Below, piece by piece: positions 7,078 through 14,909 of a DNA stretch of 61,471 nucleotides. This stretch comes from an uncultured Chloroflexota bacterium (GTDB taxonomy: Bacteria > Chloroflexota > Anaerolineae > Anaerolineales > Villigracilaceae). The notes under the pieces were generated by a model. That model ran no database searches. It was not told where the DNA came from and saw only the letters and a list, made by a program, of their open reading frames with translations. Location of the stretch: assembly GCA_903914955.1 (NCBI GenBank), contig CAIWRB010000159.1, positions 1-61,471 of the forward strand, written 5' to 3'. Both the position numbers and the translations under genes were made by a program. Position 1 is the stretch's first letter, and every line of letters begins with the position of its first letter.

Positions 7078-8457
7078 TTACATTCTCATTGCCATTGGAA
7101 GCGTGAACAGGACAACATTCAAGATGGTAAGGATAACCATTAACACTGCGTAGGGGATAAATGTCCCCCATACTTTTCCACTGGCGCTGTTAATTTTTGC
7201 GATGCGATAAGCAACGTAAAGCGAACCGAGGAAACCAAGCGCGAGCAAACTAAATTGCAGGAATTGAATGATGCCCATACCCACGATCGCGGGGGATGCG
7301 CCGTGGAACGTCATGCCGAACAATCCCATGGCAGTATAGTAAATGGACTTGCCTTCTGCCAGCAAGTGGAATAGGTTGTGCGCGATATGTCCCGCCATAT
7401 CCAAAGCGATAATGGCATACCCGAAGCGGGTGAAGTTTTCAATAAGCGAGACCTTATTGAACTTGCCTGCCACCCATGAAGTGAGACCGAGTAATCCTAC
7501 GGGGATGGCTAGGGAGATCGCAAATGTGATGCTGAATGTGATCGCATAATTGGTTGTGCCCACAAGGTTCTCGAGCCACTTCAACATCGAACCCCATACT
7601 TCGAGCATAGTCACATTTTGCGCAAACACAATACCCATGATGACCGCTGAAAGGAATGCCTCTTCCAGTTTCGGTTTGCGGATGAACCATAATTCCTTTG
7701 TGGGAGGACGAACAGTTAATTGAATGGAATTATTGGGGCAGCCCTTGATACATTCCGCGCACAGCACACAGTTGGCGCTGGAGGTCATTGTCTTGGGGAA
7801 TTCAAACAAGGGACAAGGCGCGGAATTATCTGTGCCTTTATAGCAAGCGGAAATTGTGCAGGTTGCGCAGATCTCAGGAGTTCCACGCAGACTCAACATT
7901 CCGTTGCGGGCATAATTGCCTGATAATCCGCCGAGGAAACAAACGTAGCGGCAGAATGTTCGACGCTCGTAAAATGCACCTGAGACGATCACGCCGGTTG
8001 TGAGGGTCAACATCAAGATTCCAGATCCAAGCGGATTCTCCACCACGCCCCAGACATGGTCGCTCCAGGTGATGAAGATGAAGAGCGCGTCGATGATCCA
8101 AATGCCATATTTTTTCAGGAACTTGGGTACGGGGCGATTGTTGCCAACAAAGTTTTGAACAAGATCATTGATCTTTGCAAACGGACAGATGGCGCACCAG
8201 AAACGTCCCATGAACAGGAAGATGATCGGGATGAGAGGCCACCACAGCACCCAGGTCAGGGCAGTGCCGAAATTATCATGGGCGGCTTCGGGGCCAAGAA
8301 TTAACTCAAACATGATGACCATGAAAATGATCAGGGTGGGCCATTGAATGATTCCAGGATACCAGCGGCTGCGCAGGAAACTATCGATCCATTTGTTATT
8401 GAGCAAATTTCCGCCCTTTAGCCAGGATGTGTTTTGATTGTTGATCGGAGTTGTCAT
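7078..8457 (-). CDS. NapH/NosR-like 4Fe-4S membrane protein
   Basis: A polytopic membrane protein of 459 residues with polyferredoxin motifs. Near residue 90 is RFWCAICPFAKIND, near 165 CRYVCFLGG, then CATCTISACYKG and a classical CVLCAECIKGCP. This arrangement matches NapH/NosR/CcoG-like proteins that pass electrons across the membrane to periplasmic enzymes. About five further helices follow, two with His residues (MAGHIAHNLFHLL). Start chosen at ATG 8457 with AGGA eight bases before; a TTG lies five codons upstream. Neighbours (FixH-like, YHS) point to metal or respiratory electron transfer; no terminal reductase is present in the window. Confidence 0.8.
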   Translation of the reverse strand: MTTPINNQNTSWLKGGNLLNNKWIDSFLRSRWYPGIIQWPTLIIFMVIMFELILGPEAAHDNFGTALTWVLWWPLIPIIFLFMGRFWCAICPFAKINDLVQNFVGNNRPVPKFLKKYGIWIIDALFIFITWSDHVWGVVENPLGSGILMLTLTTGVIVSGAFYERRTFCRYVCFLGGLSGNYARNGMLSLRGTPEICATCTISACYKGTDNSAPCPLFEFPKTMTSSANCVLCAECIKGCPNNSIQLTVRPPTKELWFIRKPKLEEAFLSAVIMGIVFAQNVTMLEVWGSMLKWLENLVGTTNYAITFSITFAISLAIPVGLLGLTSWVAGKFNKVSLIENFTRFGYAIIALDMAGHIAHNLFHLLAEGKSIYYTAMGLFGMTFHGASPAIVGMGIIQFLQFSLLALGFLGSLYVAYRIAKINSASGKVWGTFIPYAVLMVILTILNVVLFTLPMAMRM

Positions 8458-8479
8458 CGGGATAATCCTCAAAAAATAT

Positions 8480-9133
8480 TTACTTGCGAATAATAATGGG
8501 CCTGCGTTTGAGAACAGCTGCTGCCGCGATCACTATGCCATTGACACCAAAGAAGCCAGCCAGTACTGCGTAATTCACGCCGAGCATACGGCCAACCTCA
8601 AACGGGAATTCAACGATGGTTGTTTCACCATTGACTATGAAATGAACATTGAACATCCACTCGCCTGATTTAGCGAGAGATAGGCTGCCCGCATATTCGC
8701 CAGATTCCATTGTTGGTTCAAGCATTACAGTAATATCTTCTTCACCGTGTGCATCAGCCGCAGGTTCATTAGGTTTCATCACACCGCTAGCTGGGGACTC
8801 AGCTGCCATTCCCATTCCAGCCATATCATTATTGCTCGTCATCACACCAACGGCTGGAACCTCTGTCGCCATATCCATTCCTTCAGCGGGCATGGCGGAG
8901 ACTTCCACTTCCGCGTTTGTCACGGGCATCCCCATCGCGTCTGTGATCCGAATATGGAATTGAGTCTCGCCAGCTTTGACTGGTTCAACGAAGATCAATG
9001 TGATGTGATATCCATTGACTTCCTGTTCGCTTCCGCTATCCCCGCCATCGGCAAATACTGTTCTTGGGAATGCCAACAGTAAAGTTGAAATGATCAACAA
9101 TCCCGAAATCAACCCGCGCAATTTTTTGCTCAT
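8480..9133 (-). CDS. FixH/YtkA-like Met-rich membrane-anchored protein
   Basis: A 217-residue protein with a signal peptide (LRGLISGLLIISTLLLAFP, likely cut after VFA), an outer FixH/YtkA-like beta domain (YHITLIFVEPVKAGETQF, DAMGMPVTNAEVEVSA), a Met-rich insert with two related blocks (PAVGVM and PASGVM, with DMAGMGM between) and a C-terminal membrane span near residue 190. Met clusters of this kind often bind copper. It is 22 bases before the iron-sulfur protein gene, in the same direction. The start ATG at 9133 has AAGGAG twelve bases upstream; a longer frame from 9169 lacks a signal. Confidence 0.75.
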   Translation of the reverse strand: MSKKLRGLISGLLIISTLLLAFPRTVFADGGDSGSEQEVNGYHITLIFVEPVKAGETQFHIRITDAMGMPVTNAEVEVSAMPAEGMDMATEVPAVGVMTSNNDMAGMGMAAESPASGVMKPNEPAADAHGEEDITVMLEPTMESGEYAGSLSLAKSGEWMFNVHFIVNGETTIVEFPFEVGRMLGVNYAVLAGFFGVNGIVIAAAAVLKRRPIIIRK

Positions 9134-9212
9134 CGTGTGTAAGTCTCCTTGTTCAGCAAACTTGCACAATCTTAAATGCAGAAGCCTTTACCTATAAGCG
9201 TGGAATGGCGTA

Positions 9213-9244
9213 ATGCGGCATACGCCAAATGGCGTATGCCGCAT
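9213..9244. promoter_or_regulatory. Perfect dyad, candidate NarL-type operator
   Basis: A perfect 14-base inverted repeat with four-base centre. The inner part, 9221-9236, reads TACGCCA-AA-TGGCGTA, the 7-2-7 heptamer layout bound by NarL-family regulators. It is 88 bases upstream of the FixH-like gene at 9133, and a related dyad precedes the second FixH-like gene at 12196. The NarL-family response regulator encoded at 11023-11700 is the natural candidate to bind it. Confidence 0.6.
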
Positions 9245-9271
9245 GTCATGGACTGGTTGTGATTTAAATGC

Positions 9272-9304
9272 AAAAGGTTATTGAGTATCGCTCAATAACC
9301 TTTT
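9272..9304 (-). terminator. Terminator after the sensor kinase gene
   Basis: AAAAGGTTATTGAG and CTCAATAACCTTTT form a perfect 14-base-pair stem with a five-base loop. It lies 25 bases beyond the stop of the kinase gene and ends in T residues on the minus strand; on the plus strand it would also function. Confidence 0.8.
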
Positions 9305-9328
9305 AGAAAAGAAGATATTCGTTTTGAT

Positions 9329-11026
9329 TTAGATGACTGGAAGCCGAATCGATAATCGTGTGCCTGCGCCCGCTTTGCTCTGGACCTCAAGCCTGCCTCC
9401 GATCAACTCGGAGCGTTCTCGAATCCCAAGCAGCCCAAAGTGCCCGTTTGGCGCAAAGTCTGTTGGGCTTTTGGGAATGACGAAACCAATACCGTCATCT
9501 CTGATTTCCATTTTGATTTCTTGTTCGCTGAAATTGATATTGAGTGTCGCATGAGTAGCTTGTGCGTGACGGATAACATTGCTCAAGGCTTCCTGTGCGA
9601 TGCGATATAAAGCCAGCTCGACCTCACTCTTGAGTCGTTGTTCTTGTCCTGTGCGATAAAATTCCACAGGTAAAGTTTTTGTCTCACGAGCCAGCATTTC
9701 AAGCGCCGTGGTCAGTCCCAGATCTTCGAGATAAATGGGACGCAAAGCACGTATGATGCGCCGCAGATTATCAACCGTCTGTTCTGCGAGACTTTCCAAT
9801 TCCTGAAGCGATTGCCTTCCTTTTTGATCTTTTATCAATTTCTCAGCCAACTGCACACGCTGCTTCAAAGCGATCACCGATTGAATGGTTTCATCATGTA
9901 ATTCGCGGGCCAATCTCAATCGTTCTTCTTCTTGAGCTGAAGTGATCGCACCGATGTAATTGTGCAATCCCTCTTGGGCCGCCTGCACCTTGCGAGACAT
10001 TTCAGCGAGTTCTTTTTGCAGATCCCGCACTTCAGAGATCCCTCCCACGGATTCTTTGATGGCATTGAAATCTCCCCAAGCAAGCGCGGCGGCTTTTGTC
10101 TCCAGCTTTTGCAATGGCTGAACAATTCGTGTCGCTACGAACCATAGCGCAATTAGCGCAAGAATGAAAGCAGGCACTATTACAAGCGGAGCCATTTGCG
10201 TGAGTTCCAAAGATGGACTGACCACCATTTGCCATTCTTCTGTGGTGATCAACGCCCAGCCTGTAGGCGCAATGGAACTGTATGCGACAACATGCTCAAC
10301 TTTGTTTTGCTTTAGATAAGTTGTTCCACTTTCACCGCGCAGCGCCTCTGCCACACCTGGATGATCGGGCGAGAGATCCCCCATCATAAGCGAGGCATTG
10401 GAAAACAATAATTGGCGCGAAGAATCAAGAAGATAGATCATTACATGATCGTTGTCAGGATAAGAGGCTGATAGAGTCGTTTGCGCGAGTGTCTCGGGAG
10501 AGAACGCGCCAGCCACCACGATGTTAAGAGAAGGAACAACCTGTGAAACGATGACGAAAAATCTTTTTGAGGTTGGATCAAGTATTGGGGTAAAGAAAAC
10601 TGGTTCGGGAGTCGATGCGAAAAGAGAGGCGAGGGAAATATTTTTTTGTGCTGCCCAGTCCCAAAGTCCAGAAGGGGATGTGCTTGTGATGAGTCTCCCA
10701 TCCATATTCAGATAGGCGAGTCCGCCATCAAAGTCTGATGTAAGATCGTTTGTTGCAGATATGGATTTAGTGTCGTTGGATATTTCGACTAGCGCAACAA
10801 GATATGAAATACTGGTGGCGCGGTGATGCAATTCAGAGGCCAGCGCCGCCGCCGCAGATCGAACGGCGCGTTCATCGCGTTCACCGACGAGGGCGCGCAT
10901 ATCCCGTTGATGTAGGGAGATGCTCCCAAACGCGATCAACAATAAAAGAATTGTGAGCGGAAGAACTGTGATGGCAAGTAGCTGCACGGTGAGGCCGCGC
11001 AAAAAAGGAGTGTGCGGCTTTTTCAT
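9329..11026 (-). CDS. NarX/LiaS-type sensor histidine kinase
   Basis: A 565-residue membrane sensor. A signal-anchor helix (residues 13-36) and a second span (about 280-300) enclose an extracytoplasmic Cache-like sensing domain with FVIVSQVVPSLNIVVAGAF. A HAMP-like linker follows, then a HisKA_3 domain with the phosphorylated His377 in RLARELHDE, and a C-terminal ATPase domain with ALSNVIRHAQAT, IRDDGIGF and GHFGLLGIRER. It phosphorylates the response regulator encoded just upstream, with which it overlaps by four bases. The signal sensed is unknown; flanking FixH-like, iron-sulfur and thioredoxin genes suggest a redox or metal cue. Confidence 0.9.
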   Translation of the reverse strand: MKKPHTPFLRGLTVQLLAITVLPLTILLLLIAFGSISLHQRDMRALVGERDERAVRSAAAALASELHHRATSISYLVALVEISNDTKSISATNDLTSDFDGGLAYLNMDGRLITSTSPSGLWDWAAQKNISLASLFASTPEPVFFTPILDPTSKRFFVIVSQVVPSLNIVVAGAFSPETLAQTTLSASYPDNDHVMIYLLDSSRQLLFSNASLMMGDLSPDHPGVAEALRGESGTTYLKQNKVEHVVAYSSIAPTGWALITTEEWQMVVSPSLELTQMAPLVIVPAFILALIALWFVATRIVQPLQKLETKAAALAWGDFNAIKESVGGISEVRDLQKELAEMSRKVQAAQEGLHNYIGAITSAQEEERLRLARELHDETIQSVIALKQRVQLAEKLIKDQKGRQSLQELESLAEQTVDNLRRIIRALRPIYLEDLGLTTALEMLARETKTLPVEFYRTGQEQRLKSEVELALYRIAQEALSNVIRHAQATHATLNINFSEQEIKMEIRDDGIGFVIPKSPTDFAPNGHFGLLGIRERSELIGGRLEVQSKAGAGTRLSIRLPVI

Positions 11027-11700
11027 TCTTCAGGAACAGTTCCAGAGATTTGCAAGATCCAACCGAGTGCAACACCGCGCATGACCGCTTCGGTACGGCT
11101 GCTGGCTTGAAGTTTTGCAAAGATGTGCGCGAGATGTCCCTGCACGGTGCGGTCGCTAATGCTCAATTGCATGCCGATCGATTTATTTGTATATCCTTTT
11201 GCCGCAAGCCGCAATACATCGAGCTCACGGTCGGTGAGCGGTTCAACGGGAGTTTTTTCGGATCCCTTGAATAGATTTGCCATCAATTTTTTCGTGATAG
11301 CCGGATCAAGCGCGGACTTGCCTTCATGTACATCGCGCACCGCTTGAATGAGTTCATCCGTGCTGGCAGTTTTGAGAACATATCCGTTTGCACCCGCCTG
11401 CAAAACAGCCATGACATAAGGTTCATCATCATAGGCTGTCAGGATCAACACACCGACTTCAGGTAAATGGGAACGTACCCAGCGGGTCACTTCGATGCCG
11501 CTGACTTTTGGCATTTGGATATCCAACACGGCCACGTCTGGTTTATATTTTTGGATGAGGGTTTGAGCTTCTTCGCCGTCAGCTGCTTCAGCAACGACTT
11601 GAATATCCTTCGCACTTTCGAGCAGTTGACGAATCCCAGCTCGGACGATGTTGTGGTCGTCCGCTAAAAGAACGTTGATTTTTATTTTAAACTTGGGCAA
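11023..11700 (-). CDS. NarL/FixJ-family response regulator
   Basis: A 225-residue DNA-binding regulator with an N-terminal receiver (acidic pair LLADDH, phospho-acceptor Asp60 in VAVLDIQMPK, Thr in LTAYDD, Lys in YVLKTAS) and a C-terminal LuxR-type helix-turn-helix (LTDRELDVLRLAAKGYTNK, then SDRTVQGHLAHIFAKL). The start is a TTG at 11700 with GGAGG seven bases before it; no ATG fits. It is translated together with the downstream kinase through a 4-base overlap. Likely target sites are the two 7-2-7 dyads at 9221 and 12326, which stand before genes on either side of this two-component pair. Confidence 0.92.
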   Translation of the reverse strand: MPKFKIKINVLLADDHNIVRAGIRQLLESAKDIQVVAEAADGEEAQTLIQKYKPDVAVLDIQMPKVSGIEVTRWVRSHLPEVGVLILTAYDDEPYVMAVLQAGANGYVLKTASTDELIQAVRDVHEGKSALDPAITKKLMANLFKGSEKTPVEPLTDRELDVLRLAAKGYTNKSIGMQLSISDRTVQGHLAHIFAKLQASSRTEAVMRGVALGWILQISGTVPEE

Positions 11701-11800
11701 AGGACGCCTCCGTAAAAAGAAGTATATCGCTTTTCTCTCCTTGATTTATAAACAGCCTAAACACGAAGGGCACAAAAGATAAAATGGTATTCTTGTTTTG

Positions 11801-12196
11801 CTACTGAATCTTGAATTCAATATCTTCCTTGTAATCCAGCGTATCCTTGGCGACTTTTACAGTCAACATCCAATTGCCGCTTTCATTGAAGTTGGCTTTG
11901 ATAGAATATTTTCCTCCGCCTTGATCGGTGGCAAGACCGTTCATGCCCATTCCACTCATATCGGTATGATCAGCCGCAACGTTTACCGCGGCACCTTCAA
12001 TCGAATTTCCATCCTTGTCTGTGATGGTTAGAAGTAATTGCACATCACCCATCATGGCAGGGGATGGATCTGAAGTGACAACTATATTCACAGCTTTATT
12101 AGAGGAAGTGATCTCTTGCATCGGGGCAGAGCCTCCGCAAGCGCTGAGTACAATAGTCAGTCCGAAGAGCAGGCTAACAATGATCATTTTACGCAT
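11801..12196 (-). CDS. FixH/YtkA-like lipoprotein
   Basis: A 131-residue lipoprotein: the N-terminus has a lipobox (IVLSACGG), followed by a single FixH/YtkA-like domain with NIVVTSDPSPAMMGDVQL, ITDKDGNSIEGAAVNVAA and a C-terminal KANFNESGNWMLTVKV. A short Met/His patch (HTDMSGMGMNG) could bind copper. It is a shorter cousin of the protein at 8480-9133, without the C-terminal membrane helix. AGGAGAAATCAA precedes the ATG. A dyad closely related to the one before the other FixH-like gene lies 130 bases upstream. Confidence 0.8.
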   Translation of the reverse strand: MRKMIIVSLLFGLTIVLSACGGSAPMQEITSSNKAVNIVVTSDPSPAMMGDVQLLLTITDKDGNSIEGAAVNVAADHTDMSGMGMNGLATDQGGGKYSIKANFNESGNWMLTVKVAKDTLDYKEDIEFKIQ

Positions 12197-12324
12197 TTGA
12201 TTTCTCCTATGAAATTAATTTTATTCATATTGGCATTATTCATTGGCACAGTATGTACCGATGTTATAGCAACCAATATAAGGATTTCCCCTCATTTCAA
12301 CCAGAGCAATTTGACGCAACAAAA

Positions 12325-12342
12325 ATAGGCAATATTGCCTAT
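12325..12342. promoter_or_regulatory. Perfect 18-base palindrome, candidate NarL-type operator
   Basis: ATAGGCAATATTGCCTAT is fully self-complementary. Its inner 16 bases, TAGGCAA-TA-TTGCCTA, have the same 7-2-7 form as the dyad at 9221 (TACGCCA-AA-TGGCGTA), giving a joint pattern TASGCMA-N2-TKGCSTA. It stands upstream of the lipoprotein gene at 12196. Binding by the response regulator encoded at 11023-11700 is an inference. Confidence 0.55.
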
Positions 12343-12445
12343 ATGAGGGCGGAGTGATCAAAAATCTGCGGCAAAAGAAATTGTGTATGGCAGGTTATGC
12401 GGCAGTGTATTTTATGAATTGGTTTTTTTGTTGATGTTTTGTGGT

Positions 12446-12964
12446 TCAGGCCTGCCCGCTCAATTTTTTGACCTGACTTATCAGTGCATGCCAGATGGGG
12501 CAGCGATCATAAATAGCACTGAACATGAGCATGCCGCCGAGCAGGCGTAAAAGCCAATTTGCTTGCGTTAGCCACCCAATCAGAACAATGGCAGTGCCCG
12601 CCCCCACACGGATAAAACGATCCATGCTCGAAAGACCTGCTGGAGCTGGGTCGTATCCACTAGCAAGTGTTTCGAAAAGCGACTGCAGTATACCGGCAGG
12701 TTTTGCTCCTACCTGTCGCAGAGTCTCTTTTCCATCTCGATAGACGATCAGGGTAGGGATGCCGTAGACTTTGAGTTCGCGCAGCAAGTCCTGATTCTCA
12801 TCAGCATTAATCTGCCAAAGGTAAACGCGTCCGTTATATTTCAATGCCAGTTTTTCCAAAATCGGTTTGACCATTTTGCAAGGTCCACACCAGGGGGCCC
12901 AAAGATCAACCACTACAGGATTGGGATTTTGTTTGAGTTTTTCAAAAAATTCTTTAGAGTTCAT
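12446..12964 (-). CDS. Thioredoxin fused to DUF2892 membrane domain
   Basis: A 172-residue protein. Residues 1-100 are a thioredoxin domain with the active site WCGPCK (Cys26, Cys29) and the cis-Pro segment YGIPTLIVY; residues 112-165 form a DUF2892-type hairpin of two membrane helices (DRFIRVGAGTAIVLIGWL; LLGGMLMFSAIYDRCPIW). It would place a cytoplasmic thiol reductant at the membrane. The partner gene at 13017 is a free-standing DUF2892 protein. The ATG has no ribosome binding site and follows a strong hairpin by only about 9 bases, so translation must start in an unusual way. An ECF-type promoter precedes the pair. Confidence 0.85.
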   Translation of the reverse strand: MNSKEFFEKLKQNPNPVVVDLWAPWCGPCKMVKPILEKLALKYNGRVYLWQINADENQDLLRELKVYGIPTLIVYRDGKETLRQVGAKPAGILQSLFETLASGYDPAPAGLSSMDRFIRVGAGTAIVLIGWLTQANWLLRLLGGMLMFSAIYDRCPIWHALISQVKKLSGQA

Positions 12965-12973
12965 TTGTAAAAC

Positions 12974-12999
12974 AGGGCACGGTTTTCACCGTGCCCTGC
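12974..12999 (-). terminator. Hairpin between DUF2892 gene and thioredoxin start
   Basis: CAGGGCACGG and CCGTGCCCTG form a perfect ten-base-pair GC-rich stem with a six-base loop, followed on the minus strand by TTTTAC and then the ATG of the thioredoxin gene. It can act as a partial terminator or as an RNA processing site. Its position leaves no space for a normal ribosome binding site before the ATG at 12964. Confidence 0.65.
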
Positions 13000-13016
13000 T
13001 CCAACATAATATTTTA

Positions 13017-13217
13017 TTATTTCTTGAGGCTACTGAGTTTAAACAGGGCATACAGCGGACAGAAACCGACAGCGCTTGTCAGAAGCATTACTACTCCGAG
13101 CACATCTGCCACAACCGCCAGCCCGCCGCTGAGTACGCCACCAAATCCCAGATAAAGTAACACGATGCCAGCAACAACTCGGAGGATACGGTCTATGTTC
13201 GATTCGTTCAATTTCAT
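13017..13217 (-). CDS. DUF2892 (YgaP-like) small membrane protein
   Basis: A 66-residue membrane protein consisting only of a DUF2892 domain: N-terminal NIDRILRVVAGIVLLYLGF, a Gly-rich turn, a second helix VVADVLGVVMLLTSAVGF, and the family's CPLYALF end. Its function is not defined, but this domain is often linked to rhodanese or thioredoxin proteins. CAGGAGACTAAA precedes the ATG. A well-formed ECF-type promoter lies 46 bases upstream. The gene after it encodes thioredoxin fused to the same domain, so the two probably pair in the membrane. Confidence 0.85.
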   Translation of the reverse strand: MKLNESNIDRILRVVAGIVLLYLGFGGVLSGGLAVVADVLGVVMLLTSAVGFCPLYALFKLSSLKK

Positions 13218-13262
13218 TTTAGTCTCCTGTGGGTAAGTGAAAATAAGAATATAACCACTTAC

Positions 13263-13291
13263 TTTGATGCAGGTCTCCCAAAAAAGTTACA
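13263..13291 (-). promoter_or_regulatory. ECF-type promoter for the DUF2892-thioredoxin unit
   Basis: Minus strand TGTAACTTTT (13291-13282) and GCATCAAA (13270-13263), with 16 bases between the AAC and the CATC. The same two blocks at the same distance stand before the OsmC gene and the double-thioredoxin gene. AAC-centred upstream boxes are usual for ECF sigma factors. Confidence 0.75.
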
Positions 13292-13321
13292 CTTCAGATG
13301 GTTTCGAAAAGGCTTGTTCAA

Positions 13322-14278
13322 TTAGGGCTTTCCGCCTTGACCACCAGCGCCAGAAGCAGAGCCATTCCCATTTACGCTTCCACCAGAGTTACCATTCTCG
13401 TAGTTATTTTGATTGGTTCCAGGATCTTGCGGCATTGGTGTACCAGCAAGTGGATTGATATTTCCGTTTTGTTGACCTGTCCCATCCAGCGCAGGTGTGT
13501 AGGATGATGTTTGCGGTGTAACGGGGCTGTCAGTTGCCAATGGAGTCTGTGTGGTACGGATTTGGTTCTGACTCTGGTTTTGATTCTGTTCGCGGGATGT
13601 CTCTGGATCAGCAAGGTTGCTTTCAATCTGTCCCAATTGAGTATGCAGCATATCACGTGTTTGTTGCAAAATTGGCTCACACTCCGTACAGGATCCAGAT
13701 TGAAGTTGGGTCATCGACTGTTCCTGTGTTTGCAGCTGCTTTCGGATTTGTTCAATCGCGGCGCTCATTGAAACATCATCAAGAGTTGTAGCTAATTGCA
13801 GTGCCTGCTGAATTCTGTCCTGCGTTCGAATGGATGATTCGGCGGGCGGTGTGATTCCTGCAAGGGTCAGTACGGCCATCTCTTCAGTGCGATTCTGTAC
13901 CTGATCCATTAGCAATTCAATTTTCATATTGGGGTCAGATGCGAGCCAGACCCTTACATCTTCGCTCATCAGTTTGATCTGATAAAGCGGTTGGGTGGGA
14001 AGGTCATCCTGCGCAGCGGAAACAGTGGCGCTTCCTCCGAATAGCAGGCCAAGTACAACAAGGACAGACATAATTAGATTCATAGCAAATTTCTCCTTTT
14101 GTTGAAAGATTGTCATCCACCAGTTGTGACGCCGTTCTTCGCTTGCAGATACGGCCTGTGCCAGGAATCTGCCTCTGGCGCGGGTAGCAGCTTGAGGGTC
14201 ACGCGCAGAAGCGGGTTTGAGTTCGTCCAGTAAAGCCGCGAGACGAGGGTCAATTTTTTCATCATTAGTCATGTTCAT
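13322..14278 (-). CDS. DUF5667-like membrane protein, probable anti-sigma factor
   Basis: A 318-residue protein encoded directly after an ECF sigma gene, with an ATGA overlap. Its first 60 residues are cytoplasmic and resemble a sigma-binding segment (DPRLAALLDELKPASARDP). One membrane helix follows (about residues 66-90, IMSVLVVLGLLFGGSATVS). The outer part is a DUF5667-like helical domain (LPTQPLYQIKLMSEDVRVWL is diagnostic) with a CTEC pair, then a low-complexity tail rich in Gln, Asn, Thr and Gly. Role as anti-sigma factor is inferred from position and topology. Confidence 0.75.
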   Translation of the reverse strand: MNMTNDEKIDPRLAALLDELKPASARDPQAATRARGRFLAQAVSASEERRHNWWMTIFQQKEKFAMNLIMSVLVVLGLLFGGSATVSAAQDDLPTQPLYQIKLMSEDVRVWLASDPNMKIELLMDQVQNRTEEMAVLTLAGITPPAESSIRTQDRIQQALQLATTLDDVSMSAAIEQIRKQLQTQEQSMTQLQSGSCTECEPILQQTRDMLHTQLGQIESNLADPETSREQNQNQSQNQIRTTQTPLATDSPVTPQTSSYTPALDGTGQQNGNINPLAGTPMPQDPGTNQNNYENGNSGGSVNGNGSASGAGGQGGKP

Positions 14279-14805
14279 ACCTCATCATCCAAAAGAATTT
14301 TTTGCAAGTGTGCCAGCGCGCGATGTTGAAGGGATTTGATTGCTCCAACAGGTTTGTTCAGTGCGCGCGCAATCTCTTCGTTCTCCCAGCCTTCGAGAAA
14401 TTTGAGGGCGATCACTTGTCCCTGATCCACGGTTAATTCCAGCAATGCGCCGCGCACGTGATGTTGACGGATATTCAGGCAGGCATTTTCTTCGGTATTT
14501 TGACAATCAGGTGTGTCATCGTCGAGGATACTTTCAGGTGATTCATGCCGATAATGATCCACGATGAAGTTGTGCGCGGTGCGGAAGAGATAGGCTTGCA
14601 GATAATCACGCGGTCCTCTGCCTTTTTGTAATGCTTGAAGAAAACGACTGAATGTTTCAGCGACGCAATCTTCTGCTGTGCAGGCATCGCCAAGCAATCG
14701 AACGGCGTAACGATATAAGCGCGGGCTGTACAGATCGTAAATCTCTCCAAGAGCGCGTGTATCAAGTTTTTGTGCCTGTGCTAACAAATCTGGTTTTGGA
14801 ATCAC
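14275..14805 (-). CDS. ECF RNA polymerase sigma factor
   Basis: A 176-residue sigma-70-family factor. Region 2 spans residues 15-85 (LGEIYDLYSPRLYRYAVRLL, AEDCVAETFSRFL, AYLFRTAHNFIVDHYR) and region 4 residues 115-172 (ALLELTVDQGQVIALKFLEG, ENEEIARALNKPVGAIKSLQ). Start is GTG at 14805 with only a weak ribosome binding site. It is cotranscribed with the DUF5667-like protein that follows. Which of the two ECF factors in this window reads the TGTAAC promoters is not settled by sequence, but the one at 21328 sits among them. Confidence 0.92.
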   Translation of the reverse strand: MIPKPDLLAQAQKLDTRALGEIYDLYSPRLYRYAVRLLGDACTAEDCVAETFSRFLQALQKGRGPRDYLQAYLFRTAHNFIVDHYRHESPESILDDDTPDCQNTEENACLNIRQHHVRGALLELTVDQGQVIALKFLEGWENEEIARALNKPVGAIKSLQHRALAHLQKILLDDEV

Positions 14806-14853
14806 GGTGACTCATTTCATACGACGTTGAACATAGTTAAAAGATACGGGCAG

Positions 14854-14896
14854 GAAGCAAAATAGGAGTGTGGAAACCACACTCCTATTTTGCTTC
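14854..14896 (-). terminator. Terminator after the DUF2202 gene
   Basis: A perfect 20-base-pair stem (GAAGCAAAATAGGAGTGTGG and its complement) with an AAA loop, 14 bases beyond the stop of the DUF2202 gene. The arms hold A/T runs on both sides, so it can work in both directions and also separates the gene from the ECF sigma unit. Confidence 0.85.
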
Positions 14897-14909
14897 TTCA
14901 TTAACTTAT

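Noticed and set aside
12209-12328. 39-residue plus-strand frame with signal-like start (MKLILFILALFIG)
   Set aside because: No ribosome site; it lies antisense to the promoter of the lipoprotein gene at 12196 and its end overlaps the regulatory palindrome.
13322-13800. Plus-strand frames of about 70-100 codons
   Set aside because: Antisense shadows of the DUF5667-like gene, caused by its biased Gln/Asn/Thr codons.
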